A stretch of 60,000 nucleotides of DNA from Mesostigma viride (Eukaryota; Streptophyta; Mesostigmatophyceae; Mesostigmatales; Mesostigmataceae): NCBI GenBank assembly GCA_009746045.1, contig RPFO01000175.1, positions 250,001-310,000 on the forward strand, in the 5' to 3' direction. Both the position numbers and the translations under genes were made by a program. Each line of letters opens with the position of its first letter. Positions within the stretch are counted from its first letter, which is position 1. The notes beneath the pieces are model-generated. The model was not told the origin of the DNA and ran no database searches. It saw only the letters and a list, made by a program, of their open reading frames with translations. Of this stretch, positions 1 to 10,951 are shown in pieces.

Positions 1-518
1 TAGACCTCCATTTTCAACCACCCTATCACCCTAACTAAACCAGAACTGCGGCTCACCAGATGCTCCGGAGGTCAAGCAGTATCCAGTTTTCACCTACGCA
101 CGTTTCCGCAGTATTCTCACGGCATTCCCACCGGCAGCGACCTCGGTCCGCCCCTAAAATTCTGTACGATGGAGCCCATGGATGTATCCCGCATTCGACA
201 CCTTTTCGAAGTGATCGCGTCACGTAGGCAGCTGTAGGCACACGATTCACACGATTCCGGATAGCCCAGTTTTTCATTCTTTGATCATCGCAATCGGTCG
301 CTATATGCATGACTCCAACCTCAGCGTGGAGCGCTGCCGACTGAGAAATGTAGCAATCATACACATAAGCACGAGATTTTTCAAGGATTTCTTTCTAAAA
401 CGATTGTTTTCGCAGCAAGAATGGGAAATGCCGTCTCCATAGCTCCACGAGCTGACGACCTCGCCATCATACTAATGAAGTGAGTTGCATTTTCTGAGCT
501 ATCTGCTCATTTTATCTG

Positions 519-697
519 GCGGAGCCAATTTTCGGAAGAACCGTTAGGTTCGCCAGAATTGGCGAAGCTTATAAGGCCGTACACGTGAGAAAACATAGGA
601 ATAGGGGATGAAAATCCGACAATCCATCCATCCATCCACCGAATTTGTCCCGAATTTGCAAGCAGAAGGGTGAGGTTCTTCCGAAAATTGGCTCCGC
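519..697. mobile_element. MITE-like inverted-repeat element, 179 bp
   Basis: The first 25 bases (519-543, starting GGCGGAGCCAATTTTCGG) and the last 25 (673-697) are perfect reverse complements, enclosing about 129 bp of noncoding DNA. The segment 516-746 is absent from the related locus at 4814-4841, where the same flanking sequences are directly joined, so this piece is an insertion or was deleted there. No clear target-site duplication is visible, so the superfamily is open. Confidence 0.7.
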
Positions 698-746
698 CGT
701 AGGGATAGAGTTTCAACGGGCAAGTTGCAAACACGCACGTTACTTG

Positions 747-1014
747 ATAGTTATGTTGCGGCGGGCTCAAAGGGGGCCGATCTGCCGCCTGTAGCGTAGC
801 TCTACCGTACGTCACCTACACCATGTTAGGTGCTTGTTGTTACTTAGGACTAGAGAGAGAAAGGGACCGGCGGTGCGCCGGTACTAGTGCCTACTGGCAA
901 CCGTGCCCGCCCTTGATTGAGGGGGGCGCGGCGCCTTGAGACATGTGCTTTGTTTTCCATTTTCACACCGTACTTAGAGTGGTGTGGTGAACGTAGGGAG
1001 GCCTTTTTGCAGCT
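747..1014. repeat. 268-bp direct repeat, copy 1
   Basis: This segment is nearly identical to 4838-5105 in the same orientation. A further 26 bp upstream (490-515) also match 4814-4839. Copy 1 differs in carrying about 231 bp (516-746), including an inverted-repeat element, between the two matching blocks. No coding potential is evident. Confidence 0.85.
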
Positions 1015-4000
1015 TCGCAACTTGATCCCAGCATTTGCTGGCAAGGTCGGCTGGCCGCTATGGCGGCTGCGCTGAATGTAAGACGATGCTATCGGCCTCT
1101 CCGGGCGTGGAGAGGCCTGGAATAAAAGTCTTTATGATCGCCACCTACCGTTACAGGCCACGGTAATGGTTGTTGGGTGGGGGGCTCTACGATTTGAGTA
1201 AAAGGGTGTGATTTCCGGCGCTGGGCCCACTGACGATTCCCCTCTACCCCTGGGTGCGGCAAGCAGCTTCCTGACACTGGGGAAGCTGCGTTTTTTAGTC
1301 GGACAACGTCAGGGAAGGAGCCATACAGGCCAGGGCCAGCGGCTACGGTGGAAAGAATCACAGGTGGAGGCGAATCTGCCTTAAGGGGACGTGGCGCGCC
1401 GAATATTTTCCGCGCGAAAAAATTCGCGGTACCAGCCGTACCGTGAAAAGTGGGTGCACCGTGCGCGCACCCCTTGCGGAAGTGGTCATGGCGACTGCGT
1501 TTAGGTGAAACTAGCAATGTAGGGCTAGAGAAATGCAAAAAAAATGCTCGAATATTGAAGAAGATGATTTCATGATGTTGGGTTGTGGCGGCAAGTAGCT
1601 GGTTTACAATATCGCTGCTTTCTTTTACTGCCATCGGCATGGGGGTTAAACTGCATTTTTTGGTCGCGCGGAATAAAATAGAGTTCGTGATAGCGGCAGT
1701 AAATTCGCAGTTTTGGGGGCCTTTTTGACCGTCAGGGATGCATTAATATCGGTAGCATTGAATTCCAAACCGAACTGGTGCTTTTTGCTACATTTTCGGC
1801 CATTCTCGGTAAGTAATTCTTCAGGCCTGCGCAGTGCATGTCGGAACCTTCCATGGAAGAACGGCCGTTGTTGCGCGCCTGAGCGAGGGATCTGCGAGGG
1901 CAAGGTATAGATTTGTCGCGAATGTTATGTGCTATCAGTTCTTTCTTCTATGAGCTCATCGTTCGAAGGTTTTTGCGTTCTGTTTGGGCCGTTTCCGCCA
2001 GCTAGCTCGCCGTTGCTTGCCGAATACCTGGCAGCTTTAGATTGTTTTCGTTGATGTCGTGGTTAGGGCCGCTTCAGTCGAAGCCTATAGCTTCTCGGGA
2101 AGGTTTAAGGCATTTCATAAAACGTGTTCTGGCAAGGATGGTGTGCGTATGGACGCTTCTTGTTGTGTTAGAGTGACGCACCCTCTCTTCGCAGCGGCAT
2201 CACAGCGCTCATGCGCTGGAGGGCCGCCAATGGTTTCTTTCCATTTTCTCGTGCAGGGGAGGAAGTGTTTTATGGACGATCATGTTGGAGATATTGCATT
2301 TGTGTGACTGCATGTAGATAGCTGCCACCATTGGTTTATTTGAGCTTTCCCTTGATATGATGATGTGAAAAGACTGCAATGTGCTGAGCCAACCATGGTT
2401 GACATGGTTGACTGCATGCCATCGTTGTATGCCATGATCTCCTTGGTTCCTTGCCCTCCATAGTTCCAGTTTGTTGCCCATCTCAGGTAGGGCAGTGAAG
2501 GAGTTGTTGCTGTGTTGATTAGCTTGGTTGGCATAAACCTTACACTCTAACCTGGGAGAAACATAGAAAATGCTGGTTAGGCATTTTAGTGCCATCAGCA
2601 TTATTGCTATTCACATGCTTATATGTCTGGCCATGCTCGAGGGACGGTGAAGGTGTATGAGGTGTGTGGCCACCCCTTTGTACTTCATAACATATTCAGC
2701 ATGTATTTGATGCATGTTGGATGGCATGTAAAGTGTGATTGTGTTAACTTGGTTACTGAGTGGTCCTTAGCGCCTGTCAGGTGGTCGTCTAGGAAACCCA
2801 TCAGTGCGTGTCACAGTGACCCCAAACCTTGAGCATGTGTCGTCATCAGTGTGCAAGAGTTATTTATATGTGCTTTTGGTCATAGATTTGCTGAGTTCTA
2901 ATCATGAAGTTTACAAGGTAACCTTGGGTTGACTAATGTGTATGCTCTATTGGCATGTATGCCTAACGATCGTGTTGCTATGCTTAGGCTGGCAAGGTTG
3001 GCCATGCCGAGGGCAGGTGAGGGCAGATGAGGTGCCTAGCTGTTTGCTTATGTATTGTGATCGAGTAGGGCATGCTTTCAGGCTTTTTGGATGGAAAACA
3101 TCATGCCTAACTGGCCTTGTACAAAGAAAAACCTCCTTTAGCTTATGTTCAGGTTTTAGCACGTTTAACTTTATAACTTGAGCTAGACTTGTCGGAATGA
3201 CCTGGGACTTGGAAGACAGTTGTCCCCCTGTTAGACGGATTTTCGCTGCAGAAAAAAGTATTTTTTTGACGTGTTTATAAAAAGTTATTCCCAATGTCCG
3301 GTAAAAAAAGGGTCGTTTTGCGGGGAAATTAATAACTGTTCGAGGTTTTGCCCTTTCCATGATGTAAATAGCTCAGCAAGCTACAAACTCAGGGAACTAA
3401 AAACGCTGCAGGCAGTTTTGCAAATAAATGTGTGCATTGGCTGGGGCATACCCAGCCCTAATTAGCGTCTTTTGCTATTTATAGCGCATTATTGGTGTAT
3501 ATATGGGGGTAGTACCCCCAACAAGTGCATGGACAACTCACTAGAGATGTTATTTAGTGCCCCCAATCATAACTTAGCGTTGTGCAAATGAGTTTCAAGT
3601 GATATTAGCATAGGTCAATTTTTATGGGTTTTGGGGTGCCACCTCCCCTTAAACGTGGAAATGGCTAGCGCGGGGTGCCAGGGTAGCCCATAACTACCAG
3701 GAGCCTGACAGCGGACCCGATCTTTCGGCCTGTGGCCAGACGGGAGTTTCGGGGAGGATGCGGGGCTGGAGCGAATCTTGGTGGGAGGAGCGCGCTCTTC
3801 ATAATTGCCCAGTTTTTCAGCAAAGGCAGCGGCTGCCGTGGGTCGGGGGGGGGTCCTGTCGGCATGGGGAGGTCGGCAGGCACTCTGTACCCTCTCGGCG
3901 CTCCGGCGAGCAGGCCCCTTCTGCCCTTGGCGATAAGGGAGAGGTGGGAAGCTGCGGAAAACCGTGGGTATTCATGCGCACTTACAAAAAATCTGGTTAA

Positions 4001-4039
4001 GAAACTCTACAGCGCTTGGCAAGCCTGGAAAAAAATTTT

Positions 4040-4144
4040 CCCCTCGCGGGGGGCGCGTGAAAACGTCTAAGGCTCCGCTACGCCCGCCCAAAGGCGGCGG
4101 GCTCCGCTTTGCCTTTGCCGTTTTCACGCGCCTCCCACGAGGGG
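4040..4144. repeat. Fold-back repeat, about 105 bp
   Basis: Arms of about 26 bp (4040-4065 and 4119-4144) are reverse complements with two mismatches and share the core GGCGCGTGAAAACG. The interior holds a further small inverted repeat (GCCCGCC/GGCGGGC). It is a fold-back or MITE-type structure with no coding capacity. Confidence 0.65.
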
Positions 4145-4234
4145 GGGGGTGCGTGTGGAACCCGGCAGTGCGGTCCGGCTTTGTTTTAAGAAAATGCATT
4201 ATATACCATAATAAAGCTCCACTCGGCTGCGGCT

Positions 4235-4277
4235 GCGCCAAGGCTCGTGACACCATGGCGATGGTGAGCCTTGGCGC
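4235..4277. repeat. Strong hairpin
   Basis: GCGCCAAGGCT at the left pairs with AGCCTTGGCGC at the right. The hairpin continues as CACCAT/ATGGTG around a GGCG loop, with a small bulge. The purpose is unknown, and no uridine tract follows. Confidence 0.55.
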
Positions 4278-4623
4278 TAGGAGGTCCGCAGCCATCATTA
4301 TCACCACGATGGGGGGTAATGGAGCCAGTGGCAGTGGCTCTACCCTCGGGAAATCCCAGCGGCTTTGCCGGTGGGCTGGTGATGGTGGTTGGGTGAGCTG
4401 GAGACGTTCCCAGGTGGCATAAGTCCTAAAGCGGCAGCACTGGGATGCGCCCCTCTAAGGAGGGGAACGCATGTGGCTCCGCCCTGCGTCCGCCGGGAGA
4501 CCGTAGCGGCCACACGGGGGCGGGAAGGGGGGCATCATCATGCCAACAAGAGCCCAGCATTCCAAGTGGTTGCGTTCCTACCACCAGGGCTGGAAACGGC
4601 CTGGGTGGCCAGAGATGGTGATG

Positions 4624-4814
4624 TGGGACAAGATTGGACCAAGGGGGCATGTGCTGGGCCCCAGCATGGTGAACTGGCCTAACTTGACAATGACTTGTAC
4701 AATGATTTTGAGGGTGTGGCTAGGCTCAACTGTTAAAGCCTGCACACACTTATTGTAATAAACTTGTTTCTCTGGTAGGAAGGCACTCCAATGGACCTTA
4801 GCTTCAGCACCTAT
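4624..4814. repeat. 191-bp direct repeat, copy 1
   Basis: Nearly identical to 5132-5322 in the same orientation. Both copies contain an AT-rich TTGTAATAAAC stretch that could be a polyadenylation region, followed by the same closing bases. With the 268-bp repeat between them, this suggests a local duplication of a transcript end or of a small element. Confidence 0.8.
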
Positions 4815-4837
4815 TTTCTGAGCTATCTGCTCATTTT

Positions 4838-5105
4838 ATAGTTATGTTGCGGCGGGCTCAAAGGGGGCCGATCTGCCGCCTGTAGCGTAGCTCTACCGTA
4901 CGTCACCTACACCATGTTAGGTGCTTGTTGTTACTTAGGACTAGAGAGAGAAAGGGACCGGCGGTGCGCCGGTACTAGTGCCTACTGGCAACCGTGCCCG
5001 CCCTTGATTGAGGGGGGCGCGGCGCCTTGAGACATGTGCTTTGTTTTCCATTTTCACACCGTACTTAGAGTGGTGTGGTGAACGTAGGGAGGCCTTTTTG
5101 CAGCT
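4838..5105. repeat. 268-bp direct repeat, copy 2
   Basis: Second copy of 747-1014. It is sandwiched between the two 191-bp repeats, with a short CCCACCCACCCACCC tract at its right border. Confidence 0.85.
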
Positions 5106-5131
5106 CCCACCCACCCACCCTCGCTGCTGTT

Positions 5132-5322
5132 GGGGACAAGATTGGACCAAGGGGGCATGTGCTGGGCCCCAGCATGGTGAACTGGCCTAACTTGACAATG
5201 ACTTGTACAATGATTTTGAGGGTGTGGCTAGGCTCAACTGTTAAAGCCTGCACACACTTATTGTAATAAACTTGTTTCTCTGGTAGGAAGGCACTCCAAT
5301 GGACCTTAGCTTCAGCACCTAT
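5132..5322. repeat. 191-bp direct repeat, copy 2
   Basis: Second copy of 4624-4814. The match ends at about 5322. The next 170 bp, up to the Gypsy-2 LTR, are not repeated and hold no gene that I can see. Confidence 0.8.
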
Positions 5323-5493
5323 GTACTAAATATTCGCGTCGTTAGTGCTTTCGGATCGGATTTGGTCGGGTACGAATTGTCACTAATCAGTATCCGACCA
5401 GATTTCTCGGGTAAACCGTACTAACGAATCGAAAATTGTCACTAAATGAGGTGCCGAAATCACTAAGAATGCTCATCTCTCCCGCCCGATTAC

Positions 5494-6068
5494 TCTTACG
5501 CCCAGGCTCTACTCGATCCCAAACCCCGCGCGCCTAACCTTACCTAAACTAGTGAGGGTACCTAGCGATGAGGAGCTGTATTGGCTATAAGACCTAGGAC
5601 GCGACGACTCTGCTCTCAATGCATTCCGATACATGCGGTTACTGTACGCCATATACCAAATAATGCCGGGACACTACGAAGTAAACACTGGTAAATTCAC
5701 GACCCAAAACGATGTATTACAATTCCATAATACACGCCGAGTGAGACTCACGAAGGACAACCGCTGCATGAATGATCGCCGACATGCGTGTATGCTCGGG
5801 CCGACACCGACCCTCGCCTACAGGACCAACGCATGTCCACAAGGTTCAAACGGAGGATAAAGGACCACTACTATAGTACGCAGCGCGGCGCGACCGCACC
5901 AAGCCACCATACTGTACGATTGCCACGTCACAAGGCCCGGTACCAACCGGCCAAAAAGGTCCTAACTACACGTAAGCTTAGGAAAGTCAACGGACTGTCT
6001 CGAAATGGCTGAGGCACAAAGGACCTAATTTACGTCCGTAACAACAACAAAAGTTACGCGACGTAACA
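5494..6068 (-). repeat. Gypsy-2 3' LTR
   Basis: It matches 53495-54051. On the minus strand it begins TGTTACGTCGCGTAAC, directly after the polypurine tract, and ends GGGCGTAAGA, where the other copy has the canonical ...CA end (GGGCGTAACA). The first ~20 bp are missing from the 5' copy. Confidence 0.85.
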
Positions 6069-6079
6069 CCTCCCCCCCC
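6069..6079 (-). promoter_or_regulatory. Gypsy-2 polypurine tract
   Basis: On the minus strand this reads GGGGGGGGAGG directly before the TG start of the 3' LTR. That is the position where a polypurine tract primes plus-strand DNA synthesis. Gypsy-1 has an almost identical tract at 9399-9412. Confidence 0.8.
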
Positions 6080-6452
6080 ACAAAGGTAGGGAGCCCTCGC
6101 CCTACGTACACGGAGGAAACCAAAGGAGAAGGAGGATCTAAAGCACCCAACAAAGCCTAACACAATCGACAGGCCATCCAAAGTACAAAGCACCAACATG
6201 CCGTTAACTCGGTTCCACCACCACGCCGGGTGGTGTAGGGTTAGCCAGCACCAAGCCTGGTGGGAGGTTCCCCTAACTGAACTGCCTGGAACAGAGTCCT
6301 TGCCGGGGGGGACGGCACTGGGCAGTTCACACAGAGTAAACTGAACAAATCAGTACCAAGGACCAAGAACGACCAATCAACTGGCCAGAATATGAGGGCG
6401 ACTCTATATACCGGAGGGACAACACCCTCAGGTCGGGCCTAGAGCCCTCTGT

Positions 6453-8279
6453 CTACACACCAGTAGCCTGAAAAGTACCACGGGTGGCCAAAAGCACATC
6501 CAGGTACGCCCGGTGATGAGCAACATCAGCAGGGTTATCATGCCTGTCTACATGGAGGAACACATCCTCCCAGACGCCATCAGGATACATGCCGAGGAAA
6601 GCCCAGTAGTAACGATGCTGTGTCAGGACCACCTGTCCACGGGCCCAGTCAAGGAACCCACACTGAAACTGTCGCACGAAGGGCTCTGCCGACAGCAGAA
6701 GGAGGGCGCGCAGGAGGAACCGATGGAAGACCAGCTCACCACGAGCAACAGAGGTGAAAAACAAATCCAGGAAACGTTCCACGTTGCCGGGCCACAGACG
6801 CACGTGCCGAATCTCACGACCCTGCCAGCGGCGCAAGCACTGACGGGAGCCGTAAGTCGACAGGTGGGTACCCGTCGTACGCGGAGGCTGGAACCCAGGC
6901 TCATCCAGCCCCTGACCCGGAAGGGGCGCAGGGCGACAAGCATCCCACTGCAGGCCCGGCTGGATGCGCAGGGAGTAGAGAGCACCCGCAGGGACAGGAC
7001 GACTGAAGTACATGGCATCCGAGGGCATGATCCACAGGGGCTGAGGATACGCCCACTGGACATCACCATAGGTATAGCAAGGATCGTTAGCAGCACGCGC
7101 CCAACGATATATGACCCTCTGCGCCCGCACCTCACCATCAAACAACGGATCGGCCAGCACCACCATATTAAACGGAGGCCTATCCGTCTCTAGTGGGAGG
7201 TTCATCTCCTGAGGTAACGAGGATGCGTAGCAAAACTGAGACGATGACACCGTGTTGGTAACTACACTGGCCACACGAGGGAGAGCCACAGCCCGACAGA
7301 GGGCGGCGGACATGGCCAGTCCAGCGACCGCAACATCGGACACCTGCGGATCTAGATGGGCCACTGTCGGAAAACGCTCACGGTCCGCGGCGGACAACAC
7401 ACTGAGCAGTTCTACCGCCCTGACATGCCGGAACTCTACCTCGCTGACACGCGTGACCGAAGCCGAGGACGCCGCAACAGGAGCAACGCGCGGTCGGTGG
7501 ACGACGGCGGAGGCGGGCGCGACAGAAGAGGCGGTGGCGGCGGAAGTGGCGACAGGGGAAAACGTTGTGGCCGGTCGGGCGGAGGTCCAATCACCCATGG
7601 CCGAATCATACGCATCCTCGGTAGTGTCAAACACCCACTTGCCCGTCGACGCCTTGCCCAAATCTGGATGACGCTGAGGCTCGGTCGGCTGAGCAGGCGC
7701 GGCGGCGGCCGCCATGGACAGAGCGACAGCGGCCGGCTGAACAGGCGTGACGGAGGGCTCCACAGACGGAGCGACAGCCGCCGGCTGAACAGGCGTGACG
7801 GAGGGCTCCACAGACGGAGCGACAGCGACCGGCTGGACAGGTGTGACGGAGGGCTCCACTGGCGGAAGGTGGGCGACCGGTTGAACAGGCGCAACGGAGG
7901 ACGCCACGGACACAGGTCCGACAGCCGGTCGAACAGGCGCGACGGAGGACACCACGGACGGAGACTCGACGGCTGGCTGAGAGGGAACCGCAGACGGAGG
8001 TGCCGCGGTGAATGCAGTGAATGCCGACAACAACGCCTGGAACTGCGCTTGCATCTCCACGACGACGGTCGAGAGACTGGCGACAGCAGGGTCAACAGGC
8101 GGAGGAAGAGGCTCTGCAACCGAGGAGACCGTCACCGATGACCCTGGACCAGAGGAACCCGGCCGCCCGAGGTCCGGAGGAAGATCCGTGAGGCGCATGG
8201 AAGCTAGAACCTCCGCAGCCACGGCTGGTGGAGCTGAGGTTGCCTCATCTTCACGCTCCATGAATTCAACAGCCCTCAC
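6453..8279 (-). CDS. Gypsy-2 third ORF (608 aa), unknown function
   Basis: Intact 608-residue frame downstream of pol in Gypsy-2, in the place where some Ty3/gypsy elements carry env. Residues 1-60 are acidic and disordered. A short amphipathic stretch (about 65-100) is followed by a Pro/Ala/Val-rich region with a 16-residue repeat (EPSVTPVQPAAVAPSV) three times. Residues about 290-605 form a globular-looking domain rich in Trp, Tyr and His. I see no signal peptide, membrane helix or zinc knuckle, so an envelope role is unlikely. The C-terminal domain is recognisably related to the broken ORF at 9530-10544 in the same position of Gypsy-1 (both carry an F(H/Y)R(F/H)xL...LTxHxxxxAFL pattern). 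I do not recognise the family. Gypsy-1 separates it from its own pol. Confidence 0.7.
   Translation of the reverse strand: MRAVEFMEREDEATSAPPAVAAEVLASMRLTDLPPDLGRPGSSGPGSSVTVSSVAEPLPPPVDPAVASLSTVVVEMQAQFQALLSAFTAFTAAPPSAVPSQPAVESPSVVSSVAPVRPAVGPVSVASSVAPVQPVAHLPPVEPSVTPVQPVAVAPSVEPSVTPVQPAAVAPSVEPSVTPVQPAAVALSMAAAAAPAQPTEPQRHPDLGKASTGKWVFDTTEDAYDSAMGDWTSARPATTFSPVATSAATASSVAPASAVVHRPRVAPVAASSASVTRVSEVEFRHVRAVELLSVLSAADRERFPTVAHLDPQVSDVAVAGLAMSAALCRAVALPRVASVVTNTVSSSQFCYASSLPQEMNLPLETDRPPFNMVVLADPLFDGEVRAQRVIYRWARAANDPCYTYGDVQWAYPQPLWIMPSDAMYFSRPVPAGALYSLRIQPGLQWDACRPAPLPGQGLDEPGFQPPRTTGTHLSTYGSRQCLRRWQGREIRHVRLWPGNVERFLDLFFTSVARGELVFHRFLLRALLLLSAEPFVRQFQCGFLDWARGQVVLTQHRYYWAFLGMYPDGVWEDVFLHVDRHDNPADVAHHRAYLDVLLATRGTFQATGV
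7716..7860. repeat. 48-bp tandem repeat inside the Gypsy-2 third ORF
   Basis: Three in-frame 48-bp units encode the 16-residue Pro/Val repeat of the third ORF. The units differ by a few bases, and the reading frame is kept. Confidence 0.7.
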
Positions 8280-8655
8280 GAGGTCACAAGGGAACTCATC
8301 GAGCTCCGCATCCCCCTCAGCCGGAAGCCAGGGAAAAATATCCCTAATGCGCGCACGCCCATGATTCCGGAGTCGATAGGTATGAAAAAATGCGCGGGCC
8401 CTGCAGCACGGCCTCTATCTGTGCAAGCGCAGGACAGCGTGAGCCACACCCGAGGACACAACGGCCAGCGTCATCGAAGCTATGCACAGCTAGATGTTGG
8501 CCCAGAGGGTCGGAGGCATGCCACGAAATACCGCACAGCGCTGTCCGGACTAAGGCCGCTCGGTCAGGCGTCAGGGCCGCATGCACGCGGCCGCCCGGGA
8601 AGCAGCTCCGCGAGACCCATCGGCCTGGGAGCACCTCGTGGAATAACTGAGGATC
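8280..8655 (-). other. Gypsy-2 spacer upstream of the third ORF
   Basis: Together with 38830-38950 this is the Gypsy-2 spacer between the end of pol and the third ORF, split by the Gypsy-1 insertion. I see no gene in it. It could carry a promoter or splice acceptor for the third ORF. Confidence 0.5.
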
Positions 8656-8660
8656 TGGAG

Positions 8661-9398
8661 TTTAACACGTATGGCTATTTAAAATAGCGCCTTAGTGATT
8701 GAGAATGAATGCGAAAGACCTTTGACTTCCTATGCGTCACAGCGCACGATGGTGGCTTAAGAATACTCGTCACACAATACGAATAAGCTCAAACCCGGAA
8801 AACCGGTTTCGTATATTACAATGTTACCACACAGATTAAAACACTCAATGCGGGAAGACTTACACCCAGTAGGTGAGGGATTCACACTCGAGCCCACAGG
8901 AGATTTACACTCCAGGATTAAGCGATGGTAAATAATCTGTAGAGCAACGTGGTAAATTACGATACAAGGTCCGGATTGCTGGCATAGCTCGTGCCTTCCT
9001 ATTTTGTCCCTTCGTCCCCGTTGGTGGCTGCGCCTGGCGCTGCCAACCAGGCATGACGTGAGGTCCGCGGGGACGGGCTTCTCGAGCCGTCTAGAACACA
9101 AATGGTGCCAGTACGGCTAGAGGCCTCTCCTGAAAAATATCCAAATGTCCGTAGGAACCATCATAACGCATGTGCAGTGCCACTTGGCTGTCCCGTAACT
9201 CCCGTTCAGGCGCTAGGTCTGCCTACGGCGCAAAGCCAAGTTCGTCAGCAAAACTTCTATGCACTTACTTCCACACGGATTGCCTCGGCTGTAAACTATA
9301 CTATGGCCTCGGCACTGGCGCCGGATTACGGTCGGCGCCGATCGACCGGGACGGATAATTTATATTTACCACAAACGGCATGTTGCATCCGTGCAACA
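8661..9398 (-). repeat. Gypsy-1 3' LTR
   Basis: It matches 38087-38824. On the minus strand it begins TGTTGCACGG, immediately after a G-rich polypurine tract, and ends GTGTTAAA before the duplication CTCCA (plus-strand TGGAG, 8656-8660). Confidence 0.9.
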
Positions 9399-9412
9399 CA
9401 CCTCCCCCCCCC
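9399..9412 (-). promoter_or_regulatory. Gypsy-1 polypurine tract
   Basis: The minus strand reads GGGGGGGGGAGGTG directly against the TG of the 3' LTR, and matches the Gypsy-2 tract in sequence and place. This settles the strand of the element and the inner LTR border. Confidence 0.85.
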
Positions 9413-9529
9413 AACAAAAGAGGCGGCTACTCCTGTAGCCGGGGCTTATGAATGACTGTATACATAGTCACTGTTCCCTTCCAGGGCACACATCGATCGT
9501 GCCAATTGTCACCGTCCGTTGGCGATGGT

Positions 9530-10544
9530 TTACGGCGCCGGGCGGTAAGGGCTCGGGCGGTGACCCCCACGAGCGGAGCCCCCACGGCCTTGCCCGCGCA
9601 GAGGTGCGGCCGGGCGTTGACGCCGGTGGACACGCTCAGCCGGCGCGGCCTCAGCCGGCTCGGGAAGAGGCAGGCCATTGGCCTGGACTAAGGCGTGCTG
9701 GAAGGTGAGTTGCCGCTCGCCGGCGCGTGCATCATGGCGTTTGGCCAGGTTGACATCCCGCAGCGCCTCCAGTGGAAAAACGCTCAAGAAGGCGGCGAGG
9801 AACGTGTGTCGGGTGAGGGACACCGAACCTCTTGTCCAAACGATACCGCAGTGGTGGGTCCCGACAAAGGATGCCATGGCCTGGTCGAGGACAGACCGGG
9901 CGCCCCATGGGTCCGTGAACTGTACGGCGGAGAACATCTCTGGCGGGAGCACGTGCCGATAAAACTCCACCGGCTGATCCGCGTGAAACCGCGGATGTGC
10001 AGCACCTGCATGGGCGCCGCCCGGGGACCGTGTCCCCCGCGAGATCGTACATGATCCCGTCGATCACGTGGGTTGGGGCCACGATGCGGCGGCGCTCCGC
10101 AACCGGCACCGCCAGCGGCACGTCGACGTCAAGCTCCAGTAAGGACATGCCCTCCGGTTGCGCCAACTGAACGCCTAAGGTGGGACGCACCCTCACGCGG
10201 GCCCACACGAAACCCTGGGGGGCAGGCCCAGCATCGGCGCACATGACACGCACGCGAGCAATGGTGGCAGCCTGCATACGCCGTAGAACCGTGGTTACAG
10301 TCGTGAAACACCGGGGGCGCAGGACAGGGGCGGGCGGAGTCGACCGAGGCACTGTGGTCGCGGCAGCGGGAGTAACCGATGCCGGGGCTTGCTGGGCTCC
10401 GAGGAGCTGTTGCACCAAAAGTGACTGCTGTCGCAACATCTCTTGCAGCATATGTGACTGCTGCTGGAAAAGCTCGACCAGCTGGGGGGTACTAGCCACG
10501 GCGGCCGCGCTGGGAGCGTGGGCTCCACCCGCCAGCGCAGGCAA
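9530..10544 (-). pseudogene. Gypsy-1 third ORF, frameshifted
   Basis: Two minus-strand frames (10544 down to about 9990, then 9970-9530) together resemble the 608-residue third ORF of Gypsy-2. The first part has a Gln-rich helix (LVELFQQQSHMLQEMLRQQS), an Ala/Pro linker, and a segment that aligns with the other protein (PEGMSLLELDVDVPLAVPV). The second part matches its C-terminal domain (EFYRHVLPPEMF, VSLTRHTFLAAFLSVFP). The frame changes near 9990, and about 65 residues present in the Gypsy-2 protein are missing there. No membrane segment is seen. The function is unknown, but two related elements carrying it argues that it belongs to the element. Confidence 0.6.
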
Positions 10545-10744
10545 CGCACCAGCAGCCTGCCCCTGAGCCGGCTCAGCTGCCGTCCGCGGCAGGGCATTAC
10601 AATTCGTTCAAGTGGCCCGCCGGAGCGGCTGTACAATTTTTCCCAGTGAGCGCGCTGCCAAGTGTACTTGTGGGCAAATTTTTAGGTGCCCCGTCACTTC
10701 GAGGTACTAAAAATTAGGCTACGGTACGAATTCAGCGAATTTCA

Positions 10745-10951
10745 GCGAATTTTCAGTCGAACCAAAGGAAGTGACGGCAACTACCAAAAAGTTTCCGTTA
10801 CGAATTTTCAGCCCAACACTCGCGCAAATTGAAGTGACGGCAACTACCAAAAAGTTTCCGTTACGAATTTTCACTCCCACACGTTTGCACTAGAGGAAGT
10901 GACGGCAACTACCAAAAAGTTTCCGTTACGAATTTTCAGTCCCACACTTAA
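10745..10951. repeat. 63-65 bp tandem repeat, three units
   Basis: The core GAAGTGACGGCAACTACC starts at 10768, 10831 and 10896. Each core is followed by an A-run, GTTTCCGTTACGAATTTTC and a variable tail. It lies between pol and the third ORF of Gypsy-1 once Copia-A is removed. Confidence 0.85.

Larger units (their letters stand above)
1..5493. other. Left flank without a recognisable gene
   Basis: I see no open frame here with protein-like composition or a recognisable domain. The longest, 183 codons on the minus strand at 1089-1640, is low in complexity and has no motif. The stretch holds two pairs of direct repeats (747-1014 with 4838-5105, and 4624-4814 with 5132-5322) and inverted-repeat elements at 519-697 and 4040-4144. 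The parts 1-489, 1015-4036 and 5323-5493 show nothing I can assign. This is the DNA beside Gypsy-2, which begins at about 5494. Confidence 0.6.

Noticed and set aside
1089-1640. 183-residue minus-strand ORF in the left flank
   Set aside because: Composition and lack of motifs look like chance. It has no splice context and no similarity to anything else in the window.
2059-3465. Short plus-strand ORFs in the left flank
   Set aside because: All are under 90 codons with Cys/Phe/Ser-rich random composition. No start context or splice structure links them.
7356-8141. Plus-strand Arg/Gly-rich ORF opposite the third ORF
   Set aside because: It is a shadow of the GC-rich Pro/Ala-coding repeat on the minus strand.
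6453-8279. Envelope glycoprotein encoded downstream of pol
   Set aside because: The position fits, but there is no signal peptide, membrane segment or cysteine pattern. The protein is Pro/Ala-rich with a soluble-looking C-terminal domain.
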